64,000 bases of DNA, taken from assembly GCA_030998225.1 (NCBI GenBank), contig JAPYXD010000522.1, positions 3,038,001 to 3,102,000 on the forward strand. The letters run 5' to 3'. The notes beneath the pieces are model-generated. The model had not been told where the DNA came from and made no database searches. It was given only the letters and a program-made list of their open reading frames with translations. This stretch comes from Diplolepis rosae. Its lineage: Eukaryota > Arthropoda > Insecta > Hymenoptera > Diplolepididae. The position numbers and the translations under genes were made by a program. The first letter of the stretch is position 1. Each line of letters opens with the position of its first letter. Shown here piece by piece: positions 22,030 to 33,611 of the stretch.

Positions 22030-23260
22030 CAGTTACACTTCTCTGTGTCAAGGACAGCCTTTTCTGGAAGCTGCATAAAGCAGCTTTGAGTGCACCACTC
22101 TTGCCACCAGTTTTCTTCTTACATTCCTGTGGCCTCCAATGTCGGAGCAAGCCACGTTCAGTGGTTTTAGCCCTTGAGATCTGGAGGTGTTCGCCGAAGC
22201 TAAGCCTCTGATCTAACTATACTCTCAGGTACTTAATGCTCCGGCTTCACGCGACTTCATGTTCACCAAGAACAATCTTCGGATACTTGAAGTATCTCAT
22301 ATCGGTAATCAGCACAGCCTTGGTCTCCTCAGGAACCATTTCAAGGCTTTTACTGTCCAACCAACGCTTTTCCAGCCACAAACTATCACTGATCATCAGC
22401 TTCAGGATTTCGACGTCTTTAGTGACACACATAACAAGTGCGTTATCCGCGAAACCGATGATTCTCGTTTCATTAGGTATGTACATTTGTAGGAATTCTT
22501 CATACACGACGTTCCATACGAATGGCTTGACCCACGAACTTTAAAGAGCACCACATTTCATCTCTTCTTCGAGGGACCATTTGGCCCCCACGTATATCAC
22601 CCAAATATTGACTTCGCCTTTGTGTGCAAAAGCCATATTGGTATAAAGGATGATGCTTTATCTTCCTTTCCGCAGAAAGACCAACCTCTGCTTCTTTCAG
22701 TCTTCGAAGAACTTACCAGCTCAGACACAGGACTTAAGAGTTTCTAGGAGGATTTACAAGCATACCATGATCACCTCTTTAAGGATCTTATTTGACACCA
22801 TGTTAACTCCACGCGCTGTACTGGCTTTCAGCCTTCTATCCGCTATCTAGTTCTTCGAAAGTGGAAAGCTCCTCGCATTGGACCATGCAGGAACTTCTGC
22901 CCTCTCGTCGGAATGATTCCACCCGTGGAAACAGGGTTCGCACGATATGTTGGCCCCGTCCAAGATTGTCTAGGTCAGGAGTTTTCCTTCTGGTCACCAC
23001 TCTCTCCTAATATTTTGAAAGCGAGACGAGTCCTCATCTGAATGTAAACTCCCGGCCCCGATTTGACACGATCAGGTTATTTCTGGCAACGATGTCGTTG
23101 ACCAGGATGCCCCTCCTATTCAGTCAAGTTCCTCCCCATACATCGAAAAGTCTAGAAACAACTTCTTCCACGCTCTCCTGGAGGCCCCTAATTTCCTTCT
23201 AACCTTTTTCTTCCTTTTTTTGCCCAATATCCAGCCGTTTCCCCCCTTGTGCGGTGCCTC
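22030..23260 (-). mobile_element. R1-like LINE ORF2 fragment
   Basis: On the - strand, 22940-22660 reads EELSTFEELDSG and NKILKEVIMVCL, the start of the RT domain. 22507-22247 reads IIGFADNALVMCVTKDVEIL, the catalytic FADD box changed to FADN. About 22220-22030 continues the RT C-terminus. Sequence up to 23260 is probably the preceding ORF2 linker but is not clearly readable. Both ends are truncated. Confidence 0.75.
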
Positions 23261-24340
23261 TTGGTAGCTTCATAATGTAAGGGTGATCTATTTCCCTTTC
23301 CTTTTATCGTAATTTGAACATATTTTAATGTCTCTTGAAAAATTAGGAATAGCTAATTTCTGCTCTCCCGTGAAAGGTCTCCAATCAGCGCCTCTTCCAT
23401 CTTTCTCCTTACGAAAAGGAGAAAAGGTGTCGTTGGCGATCCAAGCGAACAGCAAAGCTCAGGGGATAGCACATGGTCGTGCTTTAGAGTTACTGACTGG
23501 CTGAGGCGCACGTGTCCACACCCATGACGTAAAAGTGTATTCACTCACCTCTTCCATCATCTGTTTGCCTGTCTTTCTTAACCTAATTCTATAGTTTATG
23601 CAATTCACTCATTTGTTATTTTATTTTCAGTCCCGAAGCTTGAGGATCGAATGTTGCCGACAAAGAACACGATCCTGCTCCCCAGTTATTATTAGATTTA
23701 GTATTTAAAATATTATATATTTTAGCGATACGATTAATTACGTAGTTTATGTTATTCATCTCATGCTGACGATAGTTATATAATAATGTTATTTGTAATA
23801 AATTCGTTCTTGCCGTATTAAATAATTTTGCATCAAAAGTTTGTATAAGAGATTGACAGATAGGGTTATTACAATATTGTTTGTCTTTCCTTTTTAAAGA
23901 TAGAATCTCCTCTGCCAGTCTCTTTGATTTTCGAGTTTTTGGTTTCCTTTCTTAATTTAATTCCTTATCATATTTACATATTTGTAATTAATAAATATAT
24001 GTATTGATAATGCCAGATGTCATCATGGATCCTAATTCTGCATGATGAGCGTAATTTAAAATTCTGGGTGACTATGGGATGGTTATTTTACTTTTCGCAA
24101 TTAGTAAAACATATTTCCTTATTTGCAAGTCAGGTAAGGTGATACATGCTTGTCGATTGACCAGATAGAATAATTTATAACTGAGAATTTATGATTCTGA
24201 GGTTTGTGTTCAACTCAATTTATTACCCTTATCTGATCTCACCAATGAATGTTTGTAATTCAATTTGAAAGCTCGCAACAGCACGATTTTCAGCCAGTTT
24301 AATAAAAAACTTAGTAGTCTTTGAATCAGCTCATTACAAG
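23261..24340. other. No gene recognised
   Basis: Mixed composition, AT-rich after 23690. I see no domain, repeat pair or splice-supported exon. Confidence 0.35.
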
Positions 24341-24345
24341 CAAAA

Positions 24346-24378
24346 TAAAACCAATACCTTCTCATCCATGATGAGAAT
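24346..24378 (+). repeat. Right-end fragment of the 3433-4529 repeat family
   Basis: Contains CCAATACCTTCTCATCCATG and the inverted hairpin end, nearly identical to 4500-4529. Confidence 0.7.
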
Positions 24379-24385
24379 TTAAAAA

Positions 24386-24780
24386 CGCCGTCTAACATCT
24401 CTCGGCTTCATCTCGTACGGAATCCAATTTCCTTGCTTCTGAATCATTCCCATTTCTCTAAGGCATTTAGAAATGGCTTATTGAGTCACTCCCAATGATC
24501 CTTATAATTCTTCTTGCGTTTGGCACGAGTCTTCAACAAGTAATGTCTCCCATTCGGAATCTTCAAAAATGTTCTCTTTTCCACCGTCATGCCGGTCCTG
24601 GATATTAAAACCACCGCTCTTGAAGCGTTGAAACCACTCACATTACGTTCTTTCATTAAGAGCAGCCTCACCGTAAGTACTTGAGAGCATTCAATGAGCC
24701 TTCGCCACAGTTTTCTTCAAATGGAAGCAGAAAATCAAAACTTCCCGCAAATGACGAGAATTCGGCTCGAAAACTGACAT
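24386..24780 (-). pseudogene. Mariner transposase, N-terminal fragment
   Basis: Reading leftward from 24780: MSVFEPNSRHLREVLIFCFH and LKKTVAKAH match the mariner N-terminus (SxFxPNxxHLRxxLLxxFxxKK). After frameshifts the CxxWFxxFKSGDFDV and EDxELQxLLDED-type blocks are recognisable to about 24480, and QGNWVPYEL-like sequence to 24400. No catalytic domain remains. Confidence 0.72.
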
Positions 24781-25071
24781 ATTTGATCGAGAACACCTAA
24801 TAATTTGTGAAAGCAATTCCACTCTGTGTGAAGTTGAAATCTGAAATTTATATTCTTTTATTCTGGTGTGTATTTTGGTGATTATTTCTTGTAGTTGGGC
24901 TTTGAAAATTGTCGAGGAGTGTAATTTTCCTTCTCCTGCGTACTCTTCTACTCTAATCAGTTGTCTCAAAACTACATGTAAGTTTCTTATTTCTAGTTCA
25001 AAATGTGTCACCCATTGAATCATTTTGCCATAGTACATGTAATTGTTCCAATATTGTCTTTATGATCCTAT

Positions 25072-26011
25072 TGTCACGTCCCGCGACTCTACCGTCACAG
25101 GTAACAAGCAGATTAAGAAACCAATAAAGGGATCAAGACAGCATTACAGCGAGTGTGATTTTATCGACGCAAGTTATAGACAAATCTACAGATCAATAGG
25201 ATGATAAATATGAAATTACCATGTGTCGTTATAATACCCTCACATGATAACAAATCGACTCACCCGGAGAGAAAGTGAATGAAGCCCTACAATACGAACA
25301 CATTACCGTCATAACATGCGACTTGTAATAGCATGTGACTTGTAATAACATCCGACTGGTCATAACATGTTACTCGTCATACTTGACCTTTCCAAGTTCT
25401 ATAAAAAGCGAAAGTTCCAAGAGAAGTCAGTCCAGTACCATCATCTCTACACCGCGAGTTCAGTTAGTTAGTCAACGTCCGATTTCTACAATGTGATCAA
25501 CGCGAGTCCAGTCCAGTGCCATCGAATCTATACCGCGAGTGCAATCCAGTCAGTCCAGCTTCTCCAGATTTCTACCGCTACTCAACCCGAATTCTAACTC
25601 GGCGCTGAGTTCAACGACATTAGAAAGTGAAGGGGAATCGCCTTCCAAATTCTCTCGAAACTGGGATCGAAGAATCAACTAGATCAACCGTCTAGATTAC
25701 GAATCTACTATACAACTGCAACTACCTGAAGATTACAAGTTACACTCAACTGACCACATTCGCTTACTGGACTCAATTGATCATCAATCAATTCAACTCA
25801 GGATAACTAAAAGGGTATTTCTAATTTTGATTCTATTTTACATTTCCATGGTGCTTACCTGATATAATTTCAATTGTCAATAAATATATTTTATATACCT
25901 AACCCTTCTCAATCACTGACTATTCCCCATCCCTTAGAGAGGATCCTTCTGATCCTGACATAAAACGAGGAGATCTTTTAAAAAGAGAAATGTTACGTTT
26001 CTGACGTAACA
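25072..26011 (+). repeat. 5' LTR of Gypsy copy 1
   Basis: Starts TGTCACGTCCCGCG and ends CTGACGTAACA. TATAAAAAGCG near 25401 and GAAGTCAGTCCAGT about 28 bp downstream look like a TATA box and initiator, placing the U3/R border near 25428. AATAAA at 25879-25884 is the probable poly(A) signal. It differs from the 3' LTR at about 19 bases and by one 5-bp direct-repeat copy (TCCAG), with nearly all differences in the first half. Confidence 0.95.
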
Positions 26012-26027
26012 TACCCAATCTCTTTTT

Positions 26028-26046
26028 TGGTGCATCGGCCCGGGAA
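26028..26046 (+). promoter_or_regulatory. Primer-binding site, tRNA-Gly type
   Basis: TGGTGCATCGGCC begins 17 bases after the LTR. From memory it is the reverse complement of the 3' end of an insect tRNA-Gly including CCA. The match continues after one extra C. Such sites prime minus-strand DNA synthesis. Confidence 0.65.
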
Positions 26047-26129
26047 ACACTTAGTCAGTGAATGGGATATCGAAATTTTATGATTAATAGGAATCAAACA
26101 TTAATAAATTACAATTACAATTTATATGA

Positions 26130-26475
26130 TTTTACACACATATTGGTTAAAATAAAATAAATTTGATAAAATCACGAAAGGACTTGACCTTGAGGCTAAC
26201 TTGAGTGATTAAATAATCATTTTATTTTATTTGAAATTTTATACACATATCTTGTTAAAATAAAATAATTTTATCAAATCACAAAGGGATCTGACCTTGA
26301 GGCTAACCTAAGTGATTAAATAATTATTTTATTTGAAATATTGTTTTATTTCATGATTTCTTGTTATTTTGTACAAACTGTGTTAAAATAAAATAAATTC
26401 TGTTGATTCACGCAGGGATTTGACCTTGAGGCTAACCTAAGTGATCAAAAGACTTATTTTATTTGAAATTTTATT
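26130..26475 (+). repeat. Three tandem leader repeats of about 110-130 bp
   Basis: Each unit contains GTTAAAATAAAATAA, then a block close to GACCTTGAGGCTAACCTAAG, then TTATTTTATTTGAAA. Units begin near 26136, 26243 and 26373. A second repeated word, GTGCTTGAGTCATGCCTGTC, occurs near 26515 and in variant form near 26773. Two units of the same kind are kept in Gypsy copy 2 (46125-46325). Confidence 0.82.
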
Positions 26476-27290
26476 ATCGGGATTTTTGAAAGTGCAGAGA
26501 TTACATAGGATTTTGTGCTTGAGTCATGCCTGTCTAATCTCGTACTTCTGTAATTCTAAATTGTTGACTAGGTGTTGATTTGAGTTAAAACGAGAAAAAG
26601 CAGCACAAGAGACTATAAGTCCTTTTTAGATTCGTTGAACGGTCACCATTTGATGACGATCAATTGTGTAAGGCAAAATTCAAGTGCTCATACAGTATCG
26701 TTTGAAACTTTTATTTTAACTGTATTAACTAACAGAATATTTTTAATTGCAAAAGATTGACCAAGATGTTGTGCTTGAGTCAGGCTTGTCCAATCTTGCA
26801 TTAATTAAATTCTGTATAATTTATAATTTTGTTTATGTGTGTATAATAAAAAATATAACAAAAATTTTTTTTTGTGAGTGTACCAATTATTTAAAAACCC
26901 ATTTGTGACCTATATCATTCGACAATTATATAAAAAAAACATATCAAGTATCCCAAGTAAGACAAGGAACAAAATTAGTTTCAATAAGAATAAATTTGAA
27001 ACAAAAAATTCTAAATAAATATTTTTTCTGTAAGCACATGGAAATTGGTAGAATTAAGGCATATTATTTTAAGAATTTTGACTGATGATTATAAATTTAC
27101 CTGACTCGGAACATTGAGACAATTCATATTTTCTAATAACAAATTATTAATCACATTTATTGATTACAAAAATATTTTAAAACGAAAGATATTTGAAAAA
27201 CTTTTCTGTTGATCCAAATTAATATTTATGTATTGCAATTTTAAAAGTGTCTCCATGTACGTATCAGTAAATCTTATTTTATAATAACCT

Positions 27291-29189
27291 ATGTCGGGAC
27301 CCAATCCCAGTGAATTAGGGAAATGAAAAATTCAAGAAAATCCTATTACGCGCAGTCAAGTTAAGAAAAATACTGAACTTGCAAAAATTGTGGCACAAAA
27401 TCAAGCTGGTCCCCTTAAACCAAAAAGAACAGTTACTGTAAAGGAAAAGGTAACTAAAGATAATTTTGAAAATATTTCTAACAAGGACAAAACAAATATC
27501 AGTTTGCAATTAGATAATATTTCTTTAGAGAAAACCTTAACGTTTGAACAATTCGAAACTGCCGGAACAAGCAATTTATCTCATTCGAATAATTGGCTTA
27601 ATTCAAATTCAAAAACTAATTCAAGTATTATTTGTGGATCAATTGATCAGGACGAAACATTAAAAAACGAAACTACTTATATTGACAACGAAGATATAAG
27701 TTTACTTAGTTCAACGATAATTCCCAAAAACACAGTCGAAGAAAGAACTAAAATAAATTTATCAGCAAATTCTCTTAAACGCCAAATAGTTTTAAGTAAT
27801 AACGATAGCGACGATAATAGTACCGACAACGAACAAATGGAACAAATTGTTCACAAAAATCCTGCAGAAAACGTTAATCCAATTAGAAACAACGAAATGG
27901 TCCTACCTAATAATCAACAAGTATTCTTACGCGACGCGTTAGAAGTAGTACCCTTATTTGATGGAAGTAATATTCCATTATCACATTTCATTGAAGGATG
28001 TTATGAGGCAAAGACAATGCTGCCAACACCCGCAGCTCAAGAAAATCTAGGACGATTATTAAGAAGTAAATTATCAGGAGAAGCGAGAAAATGTATCTTT
28101 GGATCGACTTATAATAATATGGAGGAACTAATTGAGAAACTTAAAAGAGTATACGCCCCAGCAAAAAATGTGTATCAGTTACAAGGAGAATTAGGGAATA
28201 CCTATATGTGGGAAAAAGAGAACGTACTTTCCTATGCAGCCAGAATTAAGGAGATTGCTGACAGAATCGAAGACGCTCATAGACTCAACAACAATGCACA
28301 AGTAGATAATACCTTCAAACAGAACCTTCAAAAAGACGTTATTCAATGCTTTATTCGTGGTCTGCGTCCCGAATTAGAAATTCGAGTGAAAACAAAGGAA
28401 ACATTTAAAGAAGTTTTCAATGACACAATCAACGTAGAAAGAGACTTGGCAGCATCATCCGCACTACGGAGAAATAAAAATTCAGATTATTTAAAAATGG
28501 ATGATTCTATAAATAATAGAAATAATAAAACAACTCGGTTCAATGTTGCACGAGATAACAACATAAATTGTATAAAATGTAAAAAACCAGGTCATGTTGC
28601 TGAAAATTGTTATCATTTAACCAAAGCACAAGAAGTAGTATCTAGAAAACAAAGTCCTAATTTTTTTATGCAAAATCAACAGCCTAGTAATAATCACCAA
28701 CGACGAGAAAATATTTACAATAATTCTGCAAGAAATAATTACCGGAATAACCACTTTTTAGGAAACAGAAATAACAATTATGATAATAATAACTATCCGA
28801 ATAACAATTTTTCATGGAACAGTAACAACAATTACAATAAGTTTTCAAGTAACAGAAATAATTATCCTAACAGCAATAGATTCCACAATTACAGTAATAA
28901 TAATTTTTCGAGAAACAGAAATAATGATAATAGACAAGAAAATTTAGATCACAACAGGTATGCAAATCGCAGACAATTTTTAAATCAAAATAGCCAACGA
29001 GAAATTCGAAATCAGCAATTAAGTAGACCAAATCAAAATTATCCACAAAAATCAGAAGTTATATGCAACTATTGTAAAAAACCAGGACATATTATAACAA
29101 ATTGTAACGTTAGATTAAATAAACAACAATCGCAAAATTCGGAAAACTCAAACGCTCTCCCCAGTACGGGTGCACTGAGGAAAGCGTAA
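27291..29189 (+). pseudogene. Gag of Gypsy copy 1
   Basis: An in-frame ATG at 27291 is followed after eleven codons by TGA (27324). From there the frame is open for 620 codons to TAA at 29189. No ATG lies near the start of the open part, which supports 27291 as the original start with one nonsense change. The N-terminal third is polar. The middle (about 27930-28470) resembles a retrotransposon capsid domain (VVPLFDGSNIPLSHFIEGCY, LSGEARKCI, FIRGLRPELEIRVK). Two CCHC zinc knuckles follow, CIKCKKPGHVAENC near 28570 and CNYCKKPGHIITNC near 29064, separated by a long Asn-rich stretch. Gag would form the particle and bind RNA. Confidence 0.9.
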
Positions 29190-30329
29190 GGCAAGAACCA
29201 GAAGAATCCACTTCTAACGATCAACCGGCTATAAAGATAAGCGTTTCCAAACCAAGTATAATTCCATCGATAATGATATGCGCAGAAGGCCTTCAAAGCC
29301 CTGCTCGCATGATGATAGATACCGGTGCTGGTCGAAATTTGATTAAATAGAATTCCGTAAATCCTAATTTGCCAATAGATGGAAAAAGAGTGTTAAAACT
29401 TACAGGAATAAATAATTTACCACTTTTTACAATGGGACAAATACAAATAAACATTCTAGGATATCCAACAATATTGAATATAATTCCTAATGAAGTTCCA
29501 ATAGATGAAGACGGAGTTCTAGGTTTAGAATTTTTTCGAGAAAATAAAGTCAATATAAATTATGTATCAAAATGTCTAGAAATACAAAATAAACTGTATC
29601 CATTTGAATCGACACAGATATTAACAATTCCAGCTAGAACAGTAACGACATTTTATGTTCCAATTGAAAATACTGACAAAAGCGAAGGTTACGTACCTCG
29701 ACTACATTTTGGCGAAGGAATTTATGCAGGAGACGCAATTGTAAAAAACTGCAACGGTAAAGCTTATATCAAATTTGCAAATACAAACGAAATTTCAGTA
29801 ACGATATCAATACCAGCTATTACTTTAGAAGACTTTGAAGAAAGAGATTTTCAAAATGTAACAAGTCAATCAAGCAATTTAAAAAACTTAAGTGATGACG
29901 ATTTATCTAACCAAATTCTGAATAGCTTCTTGAAAACCGAAAATTTTTTCAACAATCCATGCAGATTTTTTTGACATAATAGGTGAAGAAAGAATAGAAT
30001 GCATTAAAAAACTTCTTCGTTTGGATCATTTGAATCAAGACGAATACGAACATGTAGAAAGATTAATTATTAACAGTGCAGACAGATTTCAAATCCCAGG
30101 AGAACCACTTGAAGCTACTAACGTTTTGCAACATTCAATTCCAACTACAGACGATTCTCCAATTTTTTCAAGACAATATTGATTTCCCCCTGTTCATAAA
30201 GAAGAAATTACAAAACAAGTTGACGAATTATTAAAAAATAAAATAATAAAGCCTTCACAATCACTGTATAACACTCCAGTTTGGATTGTTCCTAAAAAAC
30301 CAGACTCTAAAGGTAAAATAAAATGGCGT
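29186..30329 (+). pseudogene. Protease and RT N-terminus of Gypsy copy 1
   Basis: Lies in the -1 frame relative to gag and overlaps its end, the usual Gypsy arrangement. DTGA at 29318-29329 (IDTGAGRNLIK) is the retropepsin active site. TAG at 29348 interrupts it. After about 200 more codons the frame breaks at a run of seven T (about 29966-29972). The older copy 2 has one base fewer there and reads through, so the extra base is private to copy 1. In the shifted frame the connection to RT continues (EERIECIKKLL, VHKEEITKQVDELLKN) with TGA at 30180. Confidence 0.88.
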
Positions 30330-31358
30330 ATGGTTCTTGACTTCAGAAAACTCAATGAAAAAACAATCGGAGATTCTTACCCACTACCTAACATAAATGA
30401 TATACTCGATTCACTCGGATCTGCCAGATATTTTTCAGTATTTGATTTAGCTACTGGTTTTCACCATATAAAAATGGACCCTAAAGACTCTCATAAAACT
30501 GCATTTTCTACACCTCATGGCCATTATGAATTTGATAGAATGCCCTTTGGTTTAAAAACCGCCCCTGCAACATTTCAAAGGTTAATGGATATTACTTTAA
30601 CTGGATTAATAGGGACAGAACTCTTTGTATATCTTGATGACATAGTCATATTTGCTGATACACTAGAAGAACATGAGAAAAAATTTTATAATTTAATACA
30701 ACGTCTTCGAAAAGCAAACCTTCATTTACAACCAGACAAATGTAAATTTCTACGACCTGAGATAGGGTATTTAGGTCATATAATTGATCAAAATGGAGTT
30801 CGACCGGACCCCAAAAAAATAATAGCCGTAAAAGAATTTCCAGTTCCAAAAACACAAAAGAATGTCAAAAAATTTTTAGGATTAGCAGGATATTATCGTA
30901 GATTTATCGAAGGATTTTCCAAAATTGCCAATCCTCTTAATCAACTTCTAAAAAAGGATACCCCTTTCATATGGACCGATAAACAGCAAACAGCTTTTGA
31001 TATTTTAAAATCAAGATTATGTGAAGAACCACTTTTACAACGACCCGATTTTTCGCAACCCTTTGTTCTCACAACAGATGCCTCAGGATACGCAATAGAA
31101 GGTATATTATCACAAGGTAAAATAGGCAAAGATAAGCCAATAGCATATGCTTCACGGAGTTTAAGTGACGCTGAGAAAAAATATGATACATATGAAAAAG
31201 AAGCACTTGCAATAATATTTTGTGTCACTCATTTCCGTCCTTATTTATATGGAAGAAAATTTACCCTAGTAACTGATCATAAACCACTAGTTTGGTTTCA
31301 AAATTCTAAGGACCCTTGCTCACGAGTTTCGCGCTGGAGGTTAAAACACGAAGATGAT
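30330..31358 (+). pseudogene. Reverse transcriptase and RNase H of Gypsy copy 1
   Basis: Open in the same frame as the preceding block. VLDFRKLNEKT, then DLATGFHHIKMDP, FDRMPFGLKTAPATFQRLMD and YLDDIVIF (catalytic YxDD at 30630-30641) give the palm. GYLGHIIDQNGVRPDPKK, FLGLAGYYRRFI and NPLNQLLKKDTPFIW give thumb and connection. TDASGYAIEGILSQ near 31074 and VTDHKPLVWF near 31270 are RNase H. The catalytic residues of this block appear intact, so damage lies elsewhere in the element. Confidence 0.95.
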
Positions 31359-32612
31359 GACGATACCTTCATGACATCTCAAGAAAAAATGAATCTTGAG
31401 AATGCTTTTATAAAAATTAATCAAGAAAATAATATCAAAAAAGGAAATACTTCGAAATATAAGTATTTTAATTCAGTATTCGCCGAAGATGATGCGAATG
31501 ACTTTAGTGAAACTTCAGAAGGAACAATATTCGATGTTAATTTGAAGTTATCTGATATTTTCAATGAAATCTTAAATGAGAAATTACTTAACAAAATTAA
31601 TAAAGATATAGTTAAATATAAAAATTTATTTAAACTGCTATCTTCAAAACTTTCTGTTATAAATTATGAAAATTCGCCATAGAAAACCATGACTACTAGG
31701 GGTAAAAAGAAAAAACAAGAACAAATGAAAAATTCAAATCAGCACAAAAATCTAGAAAATTTAAATCAAAATGAAATCCACGAAAAATTAGACGAAAATT
31801 TTTCTTCTAAACCTCTTGTGAGAAAACCTCGAGGTAGGCCAAGAAAAAATCTACTTACAAATTGAAAAATTATTCCCTCTCAAACAAAAAGAAAGAGAGG
31901 TAGACCAAGAAAACAAATATATGAAAATGAATTACCAGAAATAAATATGCAAGAAGGAAGCCGAACAAAAGTAAAATCAGATTCCGACCCTGATCCTGAT
32001 TCTGATCCTGAATATTTGGACTATTTAAAAGAAATCCAAGCAAAAAATAAAAGAAATAAAAATGGCAAAAGACCTAAACAATTTATTATACCTCAAGAGG
32101 AAAAAAGCGAAAATTATTTTTCTACTTCTGAAGACGAAGTAAGTGATATGAAACCTGAAGATGAAGAGAACTCTGAAAGCTCTTGTATTGAAGAAATTTT
32201 TGAAAATGAAAATATCGAAGACACTTTTTATGAACGAAATTCTGAAATAAACAAAAATCGACAAATAAAAACCAGGGAAAATGTTGAAAATGATAATAAT
32301 TCAGAATTCGAAGAAAACCGTCCACCCCCAGAACCCCCTCCACTCAACTCAAAATACACCAGGCAAATTTTAATGAATAAAAATATCGTTGAATGTCGCG
32401 ATCAATTAACGATGCGAAAAGATAATTATGTATATTTTGTTACAACAAATGGAAATCCTCGAGATAATTGATCAAAAAGTCTAGAAAAACGTGGAACTTT
32501 ACCAAAATTTAAAAACTTACAGAAGGGAACAGCGAAAGAAATAAAAAAAGGAAACTATTATCATTTTGCTCTTCCGATTGAAAGAGAAATTCAAGACAAT
32601 TTATCTGAAACC
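31359..32612 (+). pseudogene. Unusual spacer between RNase H and integrase, with AT-hooks
   Basis: All in one frame (with TAG at 31680, TGA at 31863 and 32469), about 415 codons long. Gypsy polyproteins usually have about 100 residues here. It holds two AT-hook-like motifs, KPRGRPRKN (core RGRP 31830-31841) and KRGRPRKQ (core 31896-31907), then DSDPDPDSDPEYLDYL (from about 31980), a Lys/Glu-rich region and RPPPEPPP near 32320. Copy 2 keeps KRGRPRK and the acidic block, and reads Trp at the site of the 31680 stop, so the spacer is ancestral and the stop is recent. A role in tethering to AT-rich DNA is inference only. Confidence 0.8.
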
Positions 32613-33611
32613 TTGAATAATATAAAATTGTCAATTTATTCGTTACACGAATTATCTCAAAAATTGAATCTACGATCAATTAGTATTTCAAAGACTTCAA
32701 AAATCAACCATATACCTTGGGAAGAAATAAAATTAATATTTGATTTAGTTTTTGCCAATTCACTTACGAAAATAATAATTTGTAACAGCATAACGCAATA
32801 TCCAACAAAAGAACAAAGATCACAATTAATTGAAGAAGCGCACTCCTCAGCATTAGGAGGCCATAAAGGCGTCACAAAGACCTATAATCGAATTCGCCAA
32901 AAATTTTTTTGGGAAAATATGAAAGTCGATATTCAAAAGTATATTCAAGGCTGCTTACAATGCCAAATAAAAAAATTAGTTCGGGTTAAAACTAAAAATC
33001 CTATGGTTATTACTGATACACCTACTACTGCCTTCGAAAAAATATCAATGGATATTGTTGGTCCACTACCAGAAACAAAGTCTGGAAATCTGTATATTCT
33101 TACTATACAAGATAATTTTACAAAATACTCTCTAGCAATACCTCTTCCTAATCATCAAGCTGGTACAATAGCAGACGCATTCGTGGAAAAATTTATTTGC
33201 ATATTTAGATCGCCAAAAGGAGTACTAACGGATCAAAGCAGAGATTTTTTAAGCAATTTATTAAAAAGATTAGCAAAACGCTTTAGAATCAAACAATTTC
33301 GTGCCACAGCTTTTCACCCTCAATCCAATGGATCACTTGAACGATCACATCATGTCCTAAGTGAATATCTCAAACAATTTGTAGCAAAAAACTCAGAATG
33401 GGACGATTGGCTAGAATTAGCAATGTTCTCATATAACACAATTGTACACGAAGCCACAAAATGTACGCCTTACGAATTAGTTTTTGGCAAATTAGCCCGT
33501 GAACCATCTAGTGAACCTCTATCACAAAATGAAAAATTGCAAACCTATGATGATTATTTGATCAATTTTGTCACACAACTGCATGAAATGCGAACACAGG
33601 CAATCGAATAA
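32613..33611 (+). pseudogene. Integrase of Gypsy copy 1, C-terminus lost
   Basis: Contains the zinc-binding region (HSSALGGHKGVTKTYNRIRQ with CLQCQ downstream), and a catalytic DDE core: MDIVGP (first Asp), VLTDQSRDF (second Asp) and HPQSNGSLERS (Glu), with exactly 35 residues between second Asp and Glu. The frame ends at TAA after MRTQAIE. Copy 2 continues further with a GPREVL-type C-terminal module, so copy 1 has lost its chromatin-contact end. The frame is otherwise unbroken. Confidence 0.93.
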
